From Nigrospora sphaerica (Eukaryota; Ascomycota; Sordariomycetes; Amphisphaeriales; Apiosporaceae): a stretch of 64,000 bases of DNA. The position numbers and the translations under genes are program-made. The DNA lies in NCBI GenBank assembly GCA_018287875.1, contig JAGVVL010000015.1, forward strand, positions 3,162,001 through 3,226,000. The letters run 5' to 3'. The number at the start of each line of letters is the position of its first letter. The stretch's first letter is position 1. Under the pieces are notes generated by a model. It saw only the letters and a program-made list of their open reading frames with translations, was not told the DNA's origin and did not search any database. Positions 49,062 through 60,441 of the stretch are shown piece after piece.

Positions 49062-52000
49062 GCATGGAGATAATGCGAAGAAGAACGGGCTGCCTCCAAG
49101 CGCATGCGAAAGTGGTACTATGACGCTGACACCGTGCATAAGCGGGCGATGATTAGTCTAACAGCCTCACACACTGTATATACACACTGTGGTCCCCGAT
49201 CTGTGGATTCAAGGTTTGGTCCATGCTTACAGTATCAGCTGCCAACCTGGTCAGCGGGACACATGCAGTTAGTATAGGCACAGCACGTGTAAGCCGTCCA
49301 ATGCTGAGCTTCCCGGGCAGCAGATCTTTAGCGGATGGGAAGCGAAGCCAAATGTACGAGAATATGTCATGTTCTAATGTTCCCGAGATGAATGGACAAG
49401 ACCGATAAGTCGTCCCAGCGTGTTTCCCTTCCATCCTCTCCCAGCTGACCCCCGCGTGTTGCAAGCACCGTAGATCTACTCTGGTGGGCGAGCCCTCGAG
49501 GTTAAGGCAGTTTGCTGGCACGTGGACGTACTACTATTCAGCCACCGCCATTCACATGGTATGACTACCCCAGAATGCCTTATTCCTGGCAAATGGATAC
49601 TCTACAGTTATCACTGCACTCGGCAACAGTTTGGATCTGTCCCACCACTATTCCAATAAACTGAAGGGTTCGAATGACCGTCCAGGTTGCCAGGCTTGGC
49701 ATCCATGAGATATGCGATGTAAGGATAGGGTGAGAAGTGGGAGGGTATCATTCAGTCAAACAGTAAATGGCAGCGCAGAACTGGAAACACAGCATTGCAC
49801 GACCGTATTCAACCGTTTCAAATAGTATCAGGCAACAAACCCCCACGCCAATCTTTGGCTTGAGCGTGAGGCAGTTCTGCCTATTTCCCCATCAGGGTGT
49901 TCGCGCCAGGGCGCTACAGAATCTGTATTGATTTTGACCAGGCATAAACCCGCAGGGTTAACAACCACAAGCAGGTTCTTTGGTCCCATTCACGAAGTTG
50001 GGCAGGAAAAGAGTGGCGAAAGCACCATAGAAATACGACAAATCTAGAATAAGCTACTATGGAAATGTTGGGAAAGTACAAAGACGGAAAACCAACTCCA
50101 TTGCAAGCGGGATTCAACGATGTGCACGCGTGGGAAGCCACATTACAACTAATAGCCCAGACTAATACAAGCATCACACCAAAAAGCATCGGGCCAGGAC
50201 CAAAGCACAATCGCCAATTTACCACCTAAACTCTGTACATGCCGGGTTTGGAAGTGCTAAAAGTAGCGTGCGTTTCGAGAGTAGGTGGAAATCGCGCATG
50301 GGGTATATAAGGCCGCTTGGTTTCCGGATTCCTCGTTCCTACCTTATTTTAGGGGTCAGCTTTCGCTACCCCAAGGTCCCTCAGTCATTACTTATAATCA
50401 TAGCACTACTCATAAAGTCGTAACGGGTGTCATCATTGGAGCCTACCATCGAACCATCAGACCAGAACCCCCGAGGGTGATTCCGGCACGGGGTTCGCGG
50501 GCCTCGATCGGTCTCAGTCGACGAAGTCGTCAGGCTTCGGAAAAGGATGACACAGCGGTATGCCCAACGGACAAAGAGCGCACTGTCGATGCCAGGCGAC
50601 GACGCCGGGACTCTGCTTAACTGATTCCGAAGGTGCTGGGCCAACAAAGTACGGTGCAAAGGTGGCGCAAGTGTGTTGCCGAAGCAAAAAGGGGGGGCCA
50701 AGGGAGAGAGAGGTGGAGACCAAGTCCAAACACAGAGAGCCAAGTGAATCAAGTGAAGAGGTTGGAAGACTCGGTATCGAAAAAGCGCAGGACAGGCTGG
50801 ACCAGAAAGATGACGATGGCAAAAATTGGCGTTGAGCATGGAGAGGAGAGAACAGAGGGACCGCAGAACAGGGTGACAATTGAGCTCTTTAATACTTTCA
50901 CAGGGAACACCGAGGACCCTGGGTGGTCTTTCTTGCTCCCAAGCACACATCAAGACGGGGACAGCTACGATGGATTGGTGGGCAAGAGTGTTCCATTCTC
51001 CAAACGACCAGCTGGGGCGGTCGCGCCGGTGAGAGCTGGGGAAACAGTGGCGGTCGAGCCCGACTCGCGACCCAAAGAACCACGGGCTTTCTACCTGAAC
51101 GCAGGGAATCGGGAAACCACCGGGGCCCGTGTTGCTCGGTCGTCGCCTCCGGGGACTCCGCGCCGATGCCGACTGTCGCGGGCAGGCGAGGGTTAACGAT
51201 ACACAGGACCTCCTCAAGCATCCGGAACGCGCGCGGCAGGCGATGGCCTTGCAGCACATGAAGCCGATGCTGGTTTTCATCCGTACACAGGTACATCCAC
51301 CCAGGGGAGCATCCGGTGGGCCGTATGGAGAATAGGGGGCGAGTTGCGAACAACTTCCCAACTCCATTCGAGGTGACCTTGGGGTGCGGTGTCCCTCCCA
51401 GACCCGCGGGCGCTGCCAAATGGGCCTGGGTGCACTGCTATCGACATGGTGAAATGCCGAATTACTGACTATAACCTAGGCATTGATTCTACCCCCGAAC
51501 AGTTGGCGGGAGATTGCGTGACTACCGCACTGGAAGGCCTGCAAAGTATCCGGCTCCGTCATCTCCACAGCGCTTATTCCCTCCCCGCGCATAGATGTTG
51601 AAGAAGGTAGAGAAAGTATTACGAAAAGAAAGAGTGGCGTGTTGGCTTTGAGAACTTCTCCCCATGTGACACGGAAGTAGAAGGCATCAGCTCAGGAGGT
51701 TCGGGTTTGTATTAGGCAAGATTTATGGGCCATATTAAGTGCTACTACCCTTATTACCCGCGTAGATACCGTGGGTTGGTTGACGTTGGTAAGGTGCACC
51801 TCCCATCGAATAGACACACAGCTTCGGTCGACTGGGACTCTCCCACGATGAATCTGTACGATGGTCGCAGAAACACTTCCCGGCACGAAGGCGGAGGCCA
51901 CCCGTGGCTCACACGTTGCGGCAGTCCTGGCCGCTGTCTCCGTAGATCCTGCGACGCAGCCTCGGCGCCACATCTTTCCACGGTTCTATATTATCGCATG

Positions 52001-52264
52001 CTGCCTAATCCATCACCTGGGAGGGATTGAGTTGCTTTCAGGCCCACAGCGCTTCAGGCTGGCGTGGGAGGGTGTATCCAGGAGTAAGGAAAGGAGAAAG
52101 AACACAGCAGAGCCTGGCAGGCTAGTAGTGGCCCATGTAAGTGGGACACGGATGGCGAGAAAATAACAGAAAGAACAAAACTCGGGGATAAGGCCCAGGC
52201 CTTTCCAGCAGCGTTGAGACCAGTTTCACGTTTACTCGCACTCCCTTGGCCACTGGCCTGAGCA
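49062..52264. other. Gene-free 3.2-kb region, partly AT-richer
   Basis: No gene is supported. Bases about 49540-50270 are clearly richer in A/T than the rest of the window. A 328-codon minus-strand frame (50381-51367) and plus-strand frames opposite it give Cys/Arg/Ser-rich or otherwise unfamiliar translations. The region could contain decayed gene or transposon remains, but I see no terminal repeats or transposase motifs. Confidence 0.5.
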
Positions 52265-53361
52265 TCAAAACAGGCAGAGCATGGACAGAGAATGGACCAT
52301 AGGCAGAGCCACAACCAGCGTCGCGAATATCCGGCCTGCCGTCCTTGTTAGTAATCCCCCTACGCCCAGCTGGCAGAACCAGACCCAGCCTCGGCCAATA
52401 CTCACCCGTACCGCGCGCCCGCGATGGGCTGGCGCTCGAAAGCCGCGGCCGCCTGTAAATGCGCCTCAGCAGCGTATCCCCCAGAATGTGCATGCTGTCG
52501 GAGAATTCCTCCGGTGTCTTGGCGTCCCAGTTGGCGCCCATAGGACCCGGGACGGCTTCCCGGCCGTTAAAGGCCATGATCAAGACGCCGTCTTCCGCCG
52601 CCTCGTCGGCACGGAGCTTCGCGTCTTCCGAGTCGCGGCAAAGACTCTCCATGGCCGGGGACGCCTGGCCCGCCCAAGGCCGAGACGGTCGGCCATAGTC
52701 CCCCCAGATGCCGTACCGCTGTGTCACGAGTCAGGACTTGTCCATCAGACCGGGGCGCAGGCAAGCATTTGGAACACTGACAACCGTGTCATTCCCGCAA
52801 AACACGGCGACGAGGCTGAGTGGCTGGATTAAATCGGCTCTCGGGTCGTAGCTGTTTGTGTCTCCGGCGCCGCCGGTGTTTCCAAGCACCACGTAGGGGT
52901 GTACATATGGGTTGAGATCGACGAGGCCGTGCCCTAAGCTTTCAACAAGGGGCTGGAACGCTGTCTCGTTGTTCCAGTCTTCGAGCCCGAGGGTCTGATC
53001 ACACACTCCGTTGTCTTCACCGCGGTGACCATCACAGTCAGTGTGCATGCGGGGGAGCAACCCGTTGGCGCCGGTGATGTAAGCCAGCCCGGCGTCTTCG
53101 AGATAATCGCCACAATACACCCATTCTGGCCCCAAACAATTAGTCGCGGTGCTAGGAGCGGCCTCGCGTGGCTCGTTAGGGGGGTCGAATACTTTGGTCT
53201 TCGCCAGTACCTGTGCGGGGGCCGGATGCTAACTGACGTTCGCATCCCTTTTTGGTTTTGATTTCAGTCACGAAATCTGTCAGCCAAGTGGGAAACGTGG
53301 GACTATCCATGAAATTCCGGCCCCCAAGGACGTGGTTGGATACCATGCCACTGGCTCGCAT
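52265..53361 (-). CDS. GH75 chitosanase-like protein (about 292 aa), atypical ends
   Basis: The core matches fungal GH75 endo-chitosanases, which cut partly deacetylated chitin: FVTEIKTKKGCERQLASG, EWVYCGDYLEDAGLAYITG, PRMHTDCDG with following acidic residues, NPYVHPYVVLGNTG, IQPLSLVAVFCGND, RYGIWGD, and the C-terminal GREAVPGPMGANWDAKTPE. Model: exons 53361-53211, 53125-52782, 52718-52406 and 52335-52265. The last intron has a near-perfect branch site (TTACTAAC) before its acceptor. The second intron uses a GTCAGT donor. No signal peptide is visible; the frame stays open upstream of the first ATG with codons that look coding, so an upstream exon may be missed or lost. The last exon encodes a 22-residue, mostly hydrophobic tail. 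Confidence 0.72.
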
Positions 53362-53966
53362 GTTTGACTTCGAATTGCGCGTAGTAGGGTACGAGATGGT
53401 CAAGTGGGCATCGAATTGGTTGGAGGTTGGCAGTCAACGGTATAGCAGCGGAGGAGAGACGGAACAGTGGTGAGGATGTTTATCCTGCCCTTCCCTCAGC
53501 CGTAGAGGCTACAATGAACCAAATGCGAATACACTATAGACGAAAGGTTGTGCGAGGAGCTATGCATATGATGACGCGGATCGAGGCGACGAAGTGATTC
53601 CGCATCCAGCATTGGACAAGAAAGACGGACCTCCTTCGGTCGGCTTAGCGTTGACGGTGTGCGAGTAGGCGTAGGCCTGTCCGACTAGTAGGAGGAACAG
53701 CCACGAGCGGTGGCCACTCTTGTATTATTTTGAGTTGGTACTTCTGGAGTGTAAGTAAAATCGGCGCCATTGCGTCCAGGGCTACTTCCCCATGACCAAG
53801 TCCGCTCGTGTCCACGCCCGTGCTAAGAGGTACCCATAGATGTACCTCTCTCACCCATCTGTTTCTTTTGGCCTCGAGGCGGGGCGCAGCAAAGGTACGG
53901 AACGGCACGAGACAACCACGTAGTCCAAACGTGCCGGTCCCGCGAGACGTCCGTGCCAAGGGTTGC
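53362..53966. other. Intergenic region between chitosanase-like and deaminase genes
   Basis: Bases 53362-53412 continue the open frame of the chitosanase-like gene and may belong to it. The rest shows no coding region; the deaminase 3' flank lies here. Confidence 0.5.
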
Positions 53967-55122
53967 TCAGCAATGCGCGGCCTCGAAGGCTATGAGCTCG
54001 TCCAGCAGGCGCTTCTTGAGCGCCTCGTCGGCCCAGCTCATCTCGATGGCGTTGCGGACGAGGCGCACCATGTCGGCCTGAGACAGCTGGCAGTAGCGGT
54101 AGACCTTTTCCATGGCGCCATCAACCCAGACGTTGTGCATGTACGTCGGGTCGTCGCTGTTGATGCAGAAGGCGACGCCGGCGTCCCAGAGCCGGCGGAT
54201 CTTGGGGAAGAGCACCTCGGTCGGCTGCCGGCGGTGATACGCGTGCGGGCAGAGCGTCAGGGGGATGTTGCGTGCCTTGAGGCCCGCCACCAGTTCAGGC
54301 CGGTCGACGGCGTTCAGCCCGTGGTCGATTCGCTCGGCTCCGCGTCCGCCGCACACGGCGAATATGGCCTCGTGCACGTGGTCGGCCGCGTCTTTCTGGT
54401 CCACGTCGCAATGCATGGTGACGTGAAGGCCTGGGAGGGGGGTCAGCGCGGCCCTGGCCCGTCTTCATGGCACGGCCGTGCGTGCGCCGCTTACCGTCTC
54501 GGCGGGCCATGGCGAAGGCCTCTTCGAACAGCAGCGGAGGCCGGTCGTACTCGTTACTGGCCAGTCCCACGGCGTGGAACAGGCCCTTCCCGCCCTCGAT
54601 CCTGGCCCAGGGCCGGGCTGCCTCGTAGGCGGCTAGTCCCTCCTCGACGGGGCGGTCGCGGATGAAGCACATGATCCAGTTGCTATGGACGCCGAACTGG
54701 GCGGCGCCGTCTCGTTGGGCCCTCAGGTAGCCATTGAGGACGGTTGCTGCCGGGATGCCGCGCGGAAGGTAGGCCTGCAGGTCAAAGAAGGGCTCGGCGT
54801 AGCGAACATTCATTTCTTTGGCCTTTTCCAAGTACGCCATGCCCAGCTCGTAGAAGTCGTCCTCGGTACAGAGCACCTGGGTGCCGGCGAAATACGTCTC
54901 AAGGAAGGTCGGGGCGCCATTGTCGCCGTCGACCTCTTTGCGGTGGTTATACAAAATTTTGTACGACTCCAGAAGTGCGTCGTAGGTCGCATAAGGGAGT
55001 GGTACGTTGTTGCGGTGCGCCAGCTTCCATCGCAGGGCTGGTGTCAGGGTGCCTTCTATGTGGACGTGCAACTCGACCTTGGGCAAAGCGCCGACAAAGG
55101 GGGACACGGTCAATTCATCCAT
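53967..55122 (-). CDS. Adenosine/adenine deaminase superfamily enzyme (363 aa), substrate uncertain
   Basis: This is a TIM-barrel metal-dependent hydrolase of the adenosine/adenine deaminase family, probably acting on a purine base or nucleoside in the cytosol. Metal ligands are visible: H19 and H21 in KVELHVHIEGTL, H216 in TMHCDVDQ, and the aspartates in INSDDPTYM (302-303); RIDHGLNAVD contains the second-shell histidine (H246). Where classical members have HAGE, with the catalytic glutamate, this protein reads HCDV. The following CPHAYHRRQPTEV block also differs from the usual CPxSN block. Model: exon 1 55122-54495 and exon 2 54430-53967, one intron (GTAAGC..CAG, 64 nt). Length is normal. 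It is head to head with a Dal5-type transporter. I would not name the substrate from sequence. Confidence 0.9.
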
Positions 55123-56203
55123 TTTTGCATGAATGTCTAAGTATCTACCTAGATACGACAGCAGCGAAGATGGCAGCCTCGGTAAGCAATGGTTTGGCAG
55201 TGCCGAGGGGATGCTATGGTGGTGGATTGAGTGCTGCCGCTGTCTTTGCTATCGCAGGGCAGACTGCAGGCGCACGGCCACAACGGATCGGAGCACTCCG
55301 ATCTCGCGATATAACCTATCGTGCACTCGCACTTCAGCTTCGGGATTCCAGACCCAGTGCGTTTTGTATAGTTGGTCGCGCTCCCTAACTCGATATACAC
55401 AGCTGGCCCTGTACTTGGGAGCCCCGAGACGGTGTGGTCTGACACAAGGTGTATTAGGATGTAGCAGTGAAGGGCCACTCGGCCGGACACGATATGTGAT
55501 GAATTGAAATGTCAAGTTGGGGGTTTTTGGCACGAGCAGTTACTACCGTCAACGGTGGTCCACAGGGCCAACAGTGCCAAAACTCTGGTCCATATTCGCC
55601 CACTCCAGGCTCAAAAACCTGCGTACCTACTTAGCTAGGCCTACTACCTCCTAAATGCAGCTCATGTGCAGTTGGCTGTGGTTACGAACATGCCTTTCTC
55701 CCAATTCAGAAGTACATCTATCGAACGTCTACCGGTTTTATTATATCGAGACCACAACCCGAGATATGAGTTGCTTATGATATTGCCCAAGTGTTTGCCC
55801 ATTGATCGCTTGCTGCCCAGTGTCTATCACTTCGAGGCCATTGGCCCGTCCACCCGTCCATCGGGCCATCGCTTCCGTGGTTGCTTGGATAGCCCGAGGC
55901 GTACGAAACACCTTCGCCCATGCCGTTCTCCATATACCCAGGGGAATGCAACTTTTCCTTACCAAGCAGACGGATTGAAGCGCTGATCAGCCGGGTACGG
56001 AACTAAAGAAAAAAACCTGGTACCGGCTACAGCCACCAACCTCTGACCGGCTTTCGCCGCTCCGCAGACTCGCGGTAACGTGTGATTCGTTACAGATACA
56101 CAGACCGCCGGCGATCGGAACCCTCGCTGATAGTCGGCCGTGTCGCCCCCCCCCCGGAGCAGGTCCGCCGGTATCTGCGCGATTGAGGCCGGCCTTGGCG
56201 AGG
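55123..56203. promoter_or_regulatory. Shared upstream region of the deaminase and Dal5-type transporter genes
   Basis: A 1.1-kb stretch separates two divergent starts, with no gene seen. An inverted repeat GTATCTA-CC-TAGATAC lies at 55141-55156, 19 nt upstream of the deaminase ATG. Confidence 0.5.
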
Positions 56204-57865
56204 ATGAGGCGCGCAAGCAGTATGCATAACATGCGACCCTCGTCTCCCGATGGCGCATCTCGAGAACGTCTTCTCCCGGACGCACCGCGCACCTCGTCGT
56301 ATGCCGCCATGGGTACCGCCAACGAGATCACGGCCGCTGCTGGGCCCAGCACCACCAGCACGCATGGCTCCCGAGGGGCCGACGAGACGGCCAGGGCGCA
56401 CCGTCGCGTGATCCGCACCATTGACCGCCGCATCATGCCGCTTCTGTTCGTCACGTACGTCTTCAACTTCATGGACAAGACTATCCTGTCCAGCGCCTCC
56501 GTGTTCGGGCTCAAGCGGGACAACCATCTGGTCGGCCAGGACTACAGCTGGGTCTCGTCCGTCTTCTACTTCGGCTACTTCTTCTGGACGTACCCGACGA
56601 CGCTGCTGGTGGCGCGGCTGCCCATCGCCAAGTACGTCGGCGTCAACACGCTGCTCTGGGGCGCCGTGGTGGCCCTGACGGCCGCCTGCTCGAGCTTCGG
56701 CGGCCTCGTCACGGTGCGCTTCTTCCTCGGCATCGCCGAGGCCACCACGACGCCCGCCCTCATGTTCATCACCTCGACCTGGTACACGCGCGACGAGGTG
56801 CCCGTCCGCACCGGCATCTGGTTCGCCGGCAACTCGGTCGGCGGCATCGTGTCCTCGCTGCTGGCCTACGGCATCGGCCACATCGACGACCGCGTTGGGC
56901 CCTGGCGCTGGATGTTCATCATCCTCGGCGTCGCCACTTTTGTTTGGGGATTCGCCCTCCTGCTGCTCCTGCCCGACCGCATCTCCAGCGCCCGCTTCCT
57001 CACCCCCGACGAGCGCCAGTGGGCCATCGACCGCGTCGTCATCGCCGGCACGGGCAAGACGGAGAAGACGGTCTGGCGCTGGGACCAGATGCGCGAGTGC
57101 CTGCAGGACCCCAAAACGTGGCTCATCTGGTGCATCTGCATCCTGTGCCAGATCCCCAACGGCGGCACCCAGAACTTTGCCAACCTGGTCATCGTCTCGT
57201 TCGGCTTCACGTCGCTGCAGTCGACCCTGATCAACATACCCTACTCGCTCATCACCGTCGCCGCCATCTCGGGCACCGGCTGGCTGGCCGGCCGCTTCCG
57301 GTCGCTCAACTGCCTGCTGGCGGCCGCCATGGTGCTGCCGCCCGTGGTCGGCAGCGCCCTGATCGGCAGCCGGGACGCCATCCCGCACTGGGCCGCGCTG
57401 CTGGGCTACTTCCTGCTCTCGACGGGCCCGTCGGCGCTGCCGCTGCTGCTGTCCCTCGTGCAGGTCAACTTCAAGGGCGTGACCAAGAAGATGACCATGA
57501 CGGCCCTCATCTTCATCGCCTACTGTGCTGGCAACATCGCCGGCCCCCAGCTCTTCAAGGCCACCGAAGCGCCGGGATACGCCACCGCCTTCCGCGCCAT
57601 CATGATCTGCTACGCCCTCGTCGTCTGCCTCGCCCTCGTCTTGCGCTTCTACCTCCAGTCCCTCAACCGGAGGCGGCAGCAGGACGAGGGCATCGCCGGC
57701 AGCGCCGGGACCGCGGGCGCCCTCGGCGTCGGCGCCGACGGCAAGCCGGTCGAAGACGCCGACGGGCGGCCGATGGTGGATGCGGTCCCGGACGTGCAAC
57801 TACGACCCGAGGACTACGAGGACACGACGGATTGGAAGACGTTTGGCTTCCGGTACCGACTTTGA
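56204..57865 (+). CDS. MFS anion:cation symporter, Dal5 (allantoate permease) family (about 553 aa)
   Basis: This is a 12-helix plasma-membrane transporter of the family that includes yeast Dal5 (allantoate, dipeptides), Tna1 (nicotinate) and Vht1 (biotin). Motifs include RIMPLLFVTYVFNFMDKT in helix 1, DYSWVSSVFYFGYFFWTYP, VRFFLGIAEATTTPALMFI, WYTRDEVPVRTGIWF and GPWRWMFIILG. A cytosolic linker with DRVVIAGTGKTEKTVWRW and a second set of six helices follow; the C-terminus is hydrophilic. It is intronless, which is unusual among its neighbours. Three in-frame ATGs (56204, 56222, 56231) lie close together; the longest was used, and the shorter ones give 547 and 544 residues. It is divergent from a purine-type deaminase, which hints at, but does not prove, a nitrogen-source or purine-related substrate. 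Confidence 0.93.
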   Translation: MRRASSMHNMRPSSPDGASRERLLPDAPRTSSYAAMGTANEITAAAGPSTTSTHGSRGADETARAHRRVIRTIDRRIMPLLFVTYVFNFMDKTILSSASVFGLKRDNHLVGQDYSWVSSVFYFGYFFWTYPTTLLVARLPIAKYVGVNTLLWGAVVALTAACSSFGGLVTVRFFLGIAEATTTPALMFITSTWYTRDEVPVRTGIWFAGNSVGGIVSSLLAYGIGHIDDRVGPWRWMFIILGVATFVWGFALLLLLPDRISSARFLTPDERQWAIDRVVIAGTGKTEKTVWRWDQMRECLQDPKTWLIWCICILCQIPNGGTQNFANLVIVSFGFTSLQSTLINIPYSLITVAAISGTGWLAGRFRSLNCLLAAAMVLPPVVGSALIGSRDAIPHWAALLGYFLLSTGPSALPLLLSLVQVNFKGVTKKMTMTALIFIAYCAGNIAGPQLFKATEAPGYATAFRAIMICYALVVCLALVLRFYLQSLNRRRQQDEGIAGSAGTAGALGVGADGKPVEDADGRPMVDAVPDVQLRPEDYEDTTDWKTFGFRYRL

Positions 57866-59142
57866 AAGTTTGATAGGGAAATACTACTTCCTTATGGCTT
57901 TCGGCTCCCGTTCCCGCGCTCCGCGTTGCCACTGTGACGGGCACTGGCCATTGTAGAGACATTGTTCAGAATGCTCTTCCAGACCCTGGATGGCCTAGTT
58001 ACCACAGTCAGCCACGTTTTTACTCTGGTGAAAGGAATGATGGGAGATAAGATCAAGAACGCAAACCCATGGTACCTTATTCTAGCAATATCCCATTCCC
58101 TTACCCCGTACACGAGCCATAGTGACACCGACTGCGCAACATGACTGCGGCCTCCATACCGACACGAAAACAGATTATACACTTTTACGCGGCCGCCCTC
58201 TGGGGCGCGCGCCCGATACGCTGTGGCACGCCTGCTTGGGAATAAACAGCGCCCACCCGTGCCCACCAACGTTCCCGGGGACGTCAAGATGGGGGGAGGG
58301 TCCGATAGTCGACGTCCACGGGAGGCGGACACAGACGGCAAGAGGGAGCGCCAGCTTTGGGGCTAGGCTCCTCCCCCCACGGCAGCCTGCTGAGGACGGC
58401 ATCGAGGCCTCCAAGCCCCAGTATCTGGGCCTCCTTCACCCTCAAGCCACGGATACTTTGGGAAAAACACGGCTCGAGCGTGACCTGGAGCGCCCGGAGC
58501 CCCGGGGTTCTACTTTGGCCGGGAGGCCGCCCCAGGGCCGCCGGCACCAGCCGACCTCCTTCGACGTATCTCGGTACGGTGAGACCCCTCGCCCCCTTCG
58601 CCTTTCGGGCAGGGGAAAAAGGCACGGAAGGGATACCTCGCGTGGCCGACTATGGAAATCCCATCCTGGAACATTTCGGCGAAGCCTCTTCCCCTCCCCT
58701 TTCCTCCTCAGCCCGCCGCCACCCCTTTCGTGTTTTCCTCTAGCAAAGACAGGCACGGCCCTCGCCACGCGCCCAGGACGCGTACTCCCCGCCCCCAAGA
58801 CCTCCTCCGGGAAGTTGGTCAGAGGGGGGGCGCGGCAGCCAAGACATCCGGACACTTCTCGCCACAACAGGAACACAAGCACCGCCGCCGCCCCCTTTTC
58901 TCTCTTTCTTCTCGTTGAGGCACACCATCGGCAGGTGTTGCCAAGGCAGGCGGGTGGAAGAGCGGTTACAGAAACCATGACTCACTTCAACTTGCCTTGG
59001 GAGAGGGGGAAGGGGGCGTGACCCATCGTCCCCCCGCTTGTCTTGCCTCCCTCTCTCCCCTCTTCTGCAAGTTGTACGGAAACGGCGGGACGGCAGGCAG
59101 GGTAACGCTGCCGAATGGGCTATGGTTGCCCAAACTTCTTCT

Positions 59143-59190
59143 TGTGTGTGTGTGTGTGTACGTGTGTGGGTGGGTGGGTGGGTGGGTGTT
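59143..59190. repeat. TG repeat followed by five GGG tracts
   Basis: A (TG)n run at 59143-59159 leads into GGGT repeated so that five GGG tracts occur at 59168-59170, 59172-59174, 59176-59178, 59180-59182 and 59184-59186, each separated by a single T. Confidence 0.95.
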
Positions 59191-60418
59191 GTGTGTAGGA
59201 ATGTGGTACTGGGGTGTTCGTGATCTGCCGATGAGACAGGGCAGGCGGGTGGCTGAAGAGGGACGTGGGGTCCGCGTCCGCGTGCGTGTACTGTACGTAT
59301 CACGGGACGGGGGGTTCGGTGCTTGGCGGCGGAAGGCATGTGTGGGTGTATACGCATGGAAAGAGGGGGGGGGGGTGAGTGATCTGGTAAAGTGGGCGTA
59401 GTCAAGACTTGGAGGGGGAGGAAACGGAAAGGCTGGCGAGGATCGTTGGCACCCAGGTGCCTTGAATAATACATGTGGGAAAACAGGGAAGGGGTTCCGA
59501 CCAACACGGCCTAGACCGTTAGATGGCCGGATCTTCTCCCGGCGCACCAGGCGGTCCGGCCAGGGTACAGGGTATTACAGTCGGAGCCGAGGCGAAGATG
59601 AGCCAGGTCAGACCAGCCTGGGTTTCTTCAGCATCATGACTGCGCGCAGGTGATCACGGGACTTCGAGTACGAGGTGGGTTTTACAGCAAGCCAAGAAGC
59701 GTGGGACGCCTACAACCGTGCGAGCTGAGCTGGGCACCGACGGCCATATTGCGGCACCGGTGGCCTCTTGCTTTACCACCGGCTGGTATAAGCCCGGAAA
59801 CCCAAACCAGTAGATACGGATCAATAGTCACCAGCTGAGACACGGGGCCCAGGGAACAGAGCCGGTAGGTCACGACGTTGGCCTGGCACCTTGCGCGCCT
59901 ACCATGAGATGGAGAGCACAGAAACGGCACGATCGCGGGTGACCAGGCACAGCGTCGTAACCCACTAAGCTGCGCGATGCCGAACAGTCCGAGAGGGAGT
60001 GAGTGGGTTACTACACTCACAGATCACGCGGGCGAGGGCCATGACGCGACGAGTCGGCGATACGAGGCAACGAGAACATGGCTGAGGGACGCCGGCGAGC
60101 AGGGTGTACACGATGGATGGGGGGCCCGAGAAAGCACCTTGTCTCAGATAACGTGGGTGTGAGACTGGGCGCAGAGGAGAGAGGTAGCTAAGGTGGTGCG
60201 GCGCGCGCTGCAATGTGCTGCCGTCGTCATGTTCGCGAAGATGGTGTGGGGTTTCAACTGAAGGCAATGGGTGAGGGAGGCCCGGCTATGATTCGCCCGC
60301 GCCTGCGGTGTGTCCACACCGTTGCCGCTTTAGGACAGTGGCTGACTGCGATATCAGTCTCGTCTTGTGTCTGTGTCTAGGGAGGAGGCAAGAAGCGGGA
60401 GATATAGAGAGAGAAGGC

Positions 60419-60441
60419 GAGAGAGAGAGAGAGAGAGAGAA
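60419..60441. repeat. GA dinucleotide repeat
   Basis: About 11 GA units in noncoding DNA, followed by a short G run. Confidence 0.9.

Noticed and set aside
49668..49690. GGTTCGAATG, which resembles a tRNA B box
   Set aside because: No A box or acceptor/anticodon stem could be folded around it.
50381..51367. 328-codon minus-strand frame and opposing plus-strand frames, including one with a helix-like stretch near 51198-51290
   Set aside because: No family is recognisable, no convincing start context or intron pattern exists, and the translations disagree between strands. It may be remains of a gene but cannot be supported.
56090..57799. 569-codon open frame antisense to the Dal5-type transporter
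   Set aside because: It is a codon-bias shadow with a highly charged, low-complexity translation. The sense frame has twelve predicted helices and MFS motifs.
58122..59021. 299-codon plus-strand frame
   Set aside because: It has no ATG-based start of note and a low-complexity Pro/Arg/Ser translation across C/T-rich DNA.
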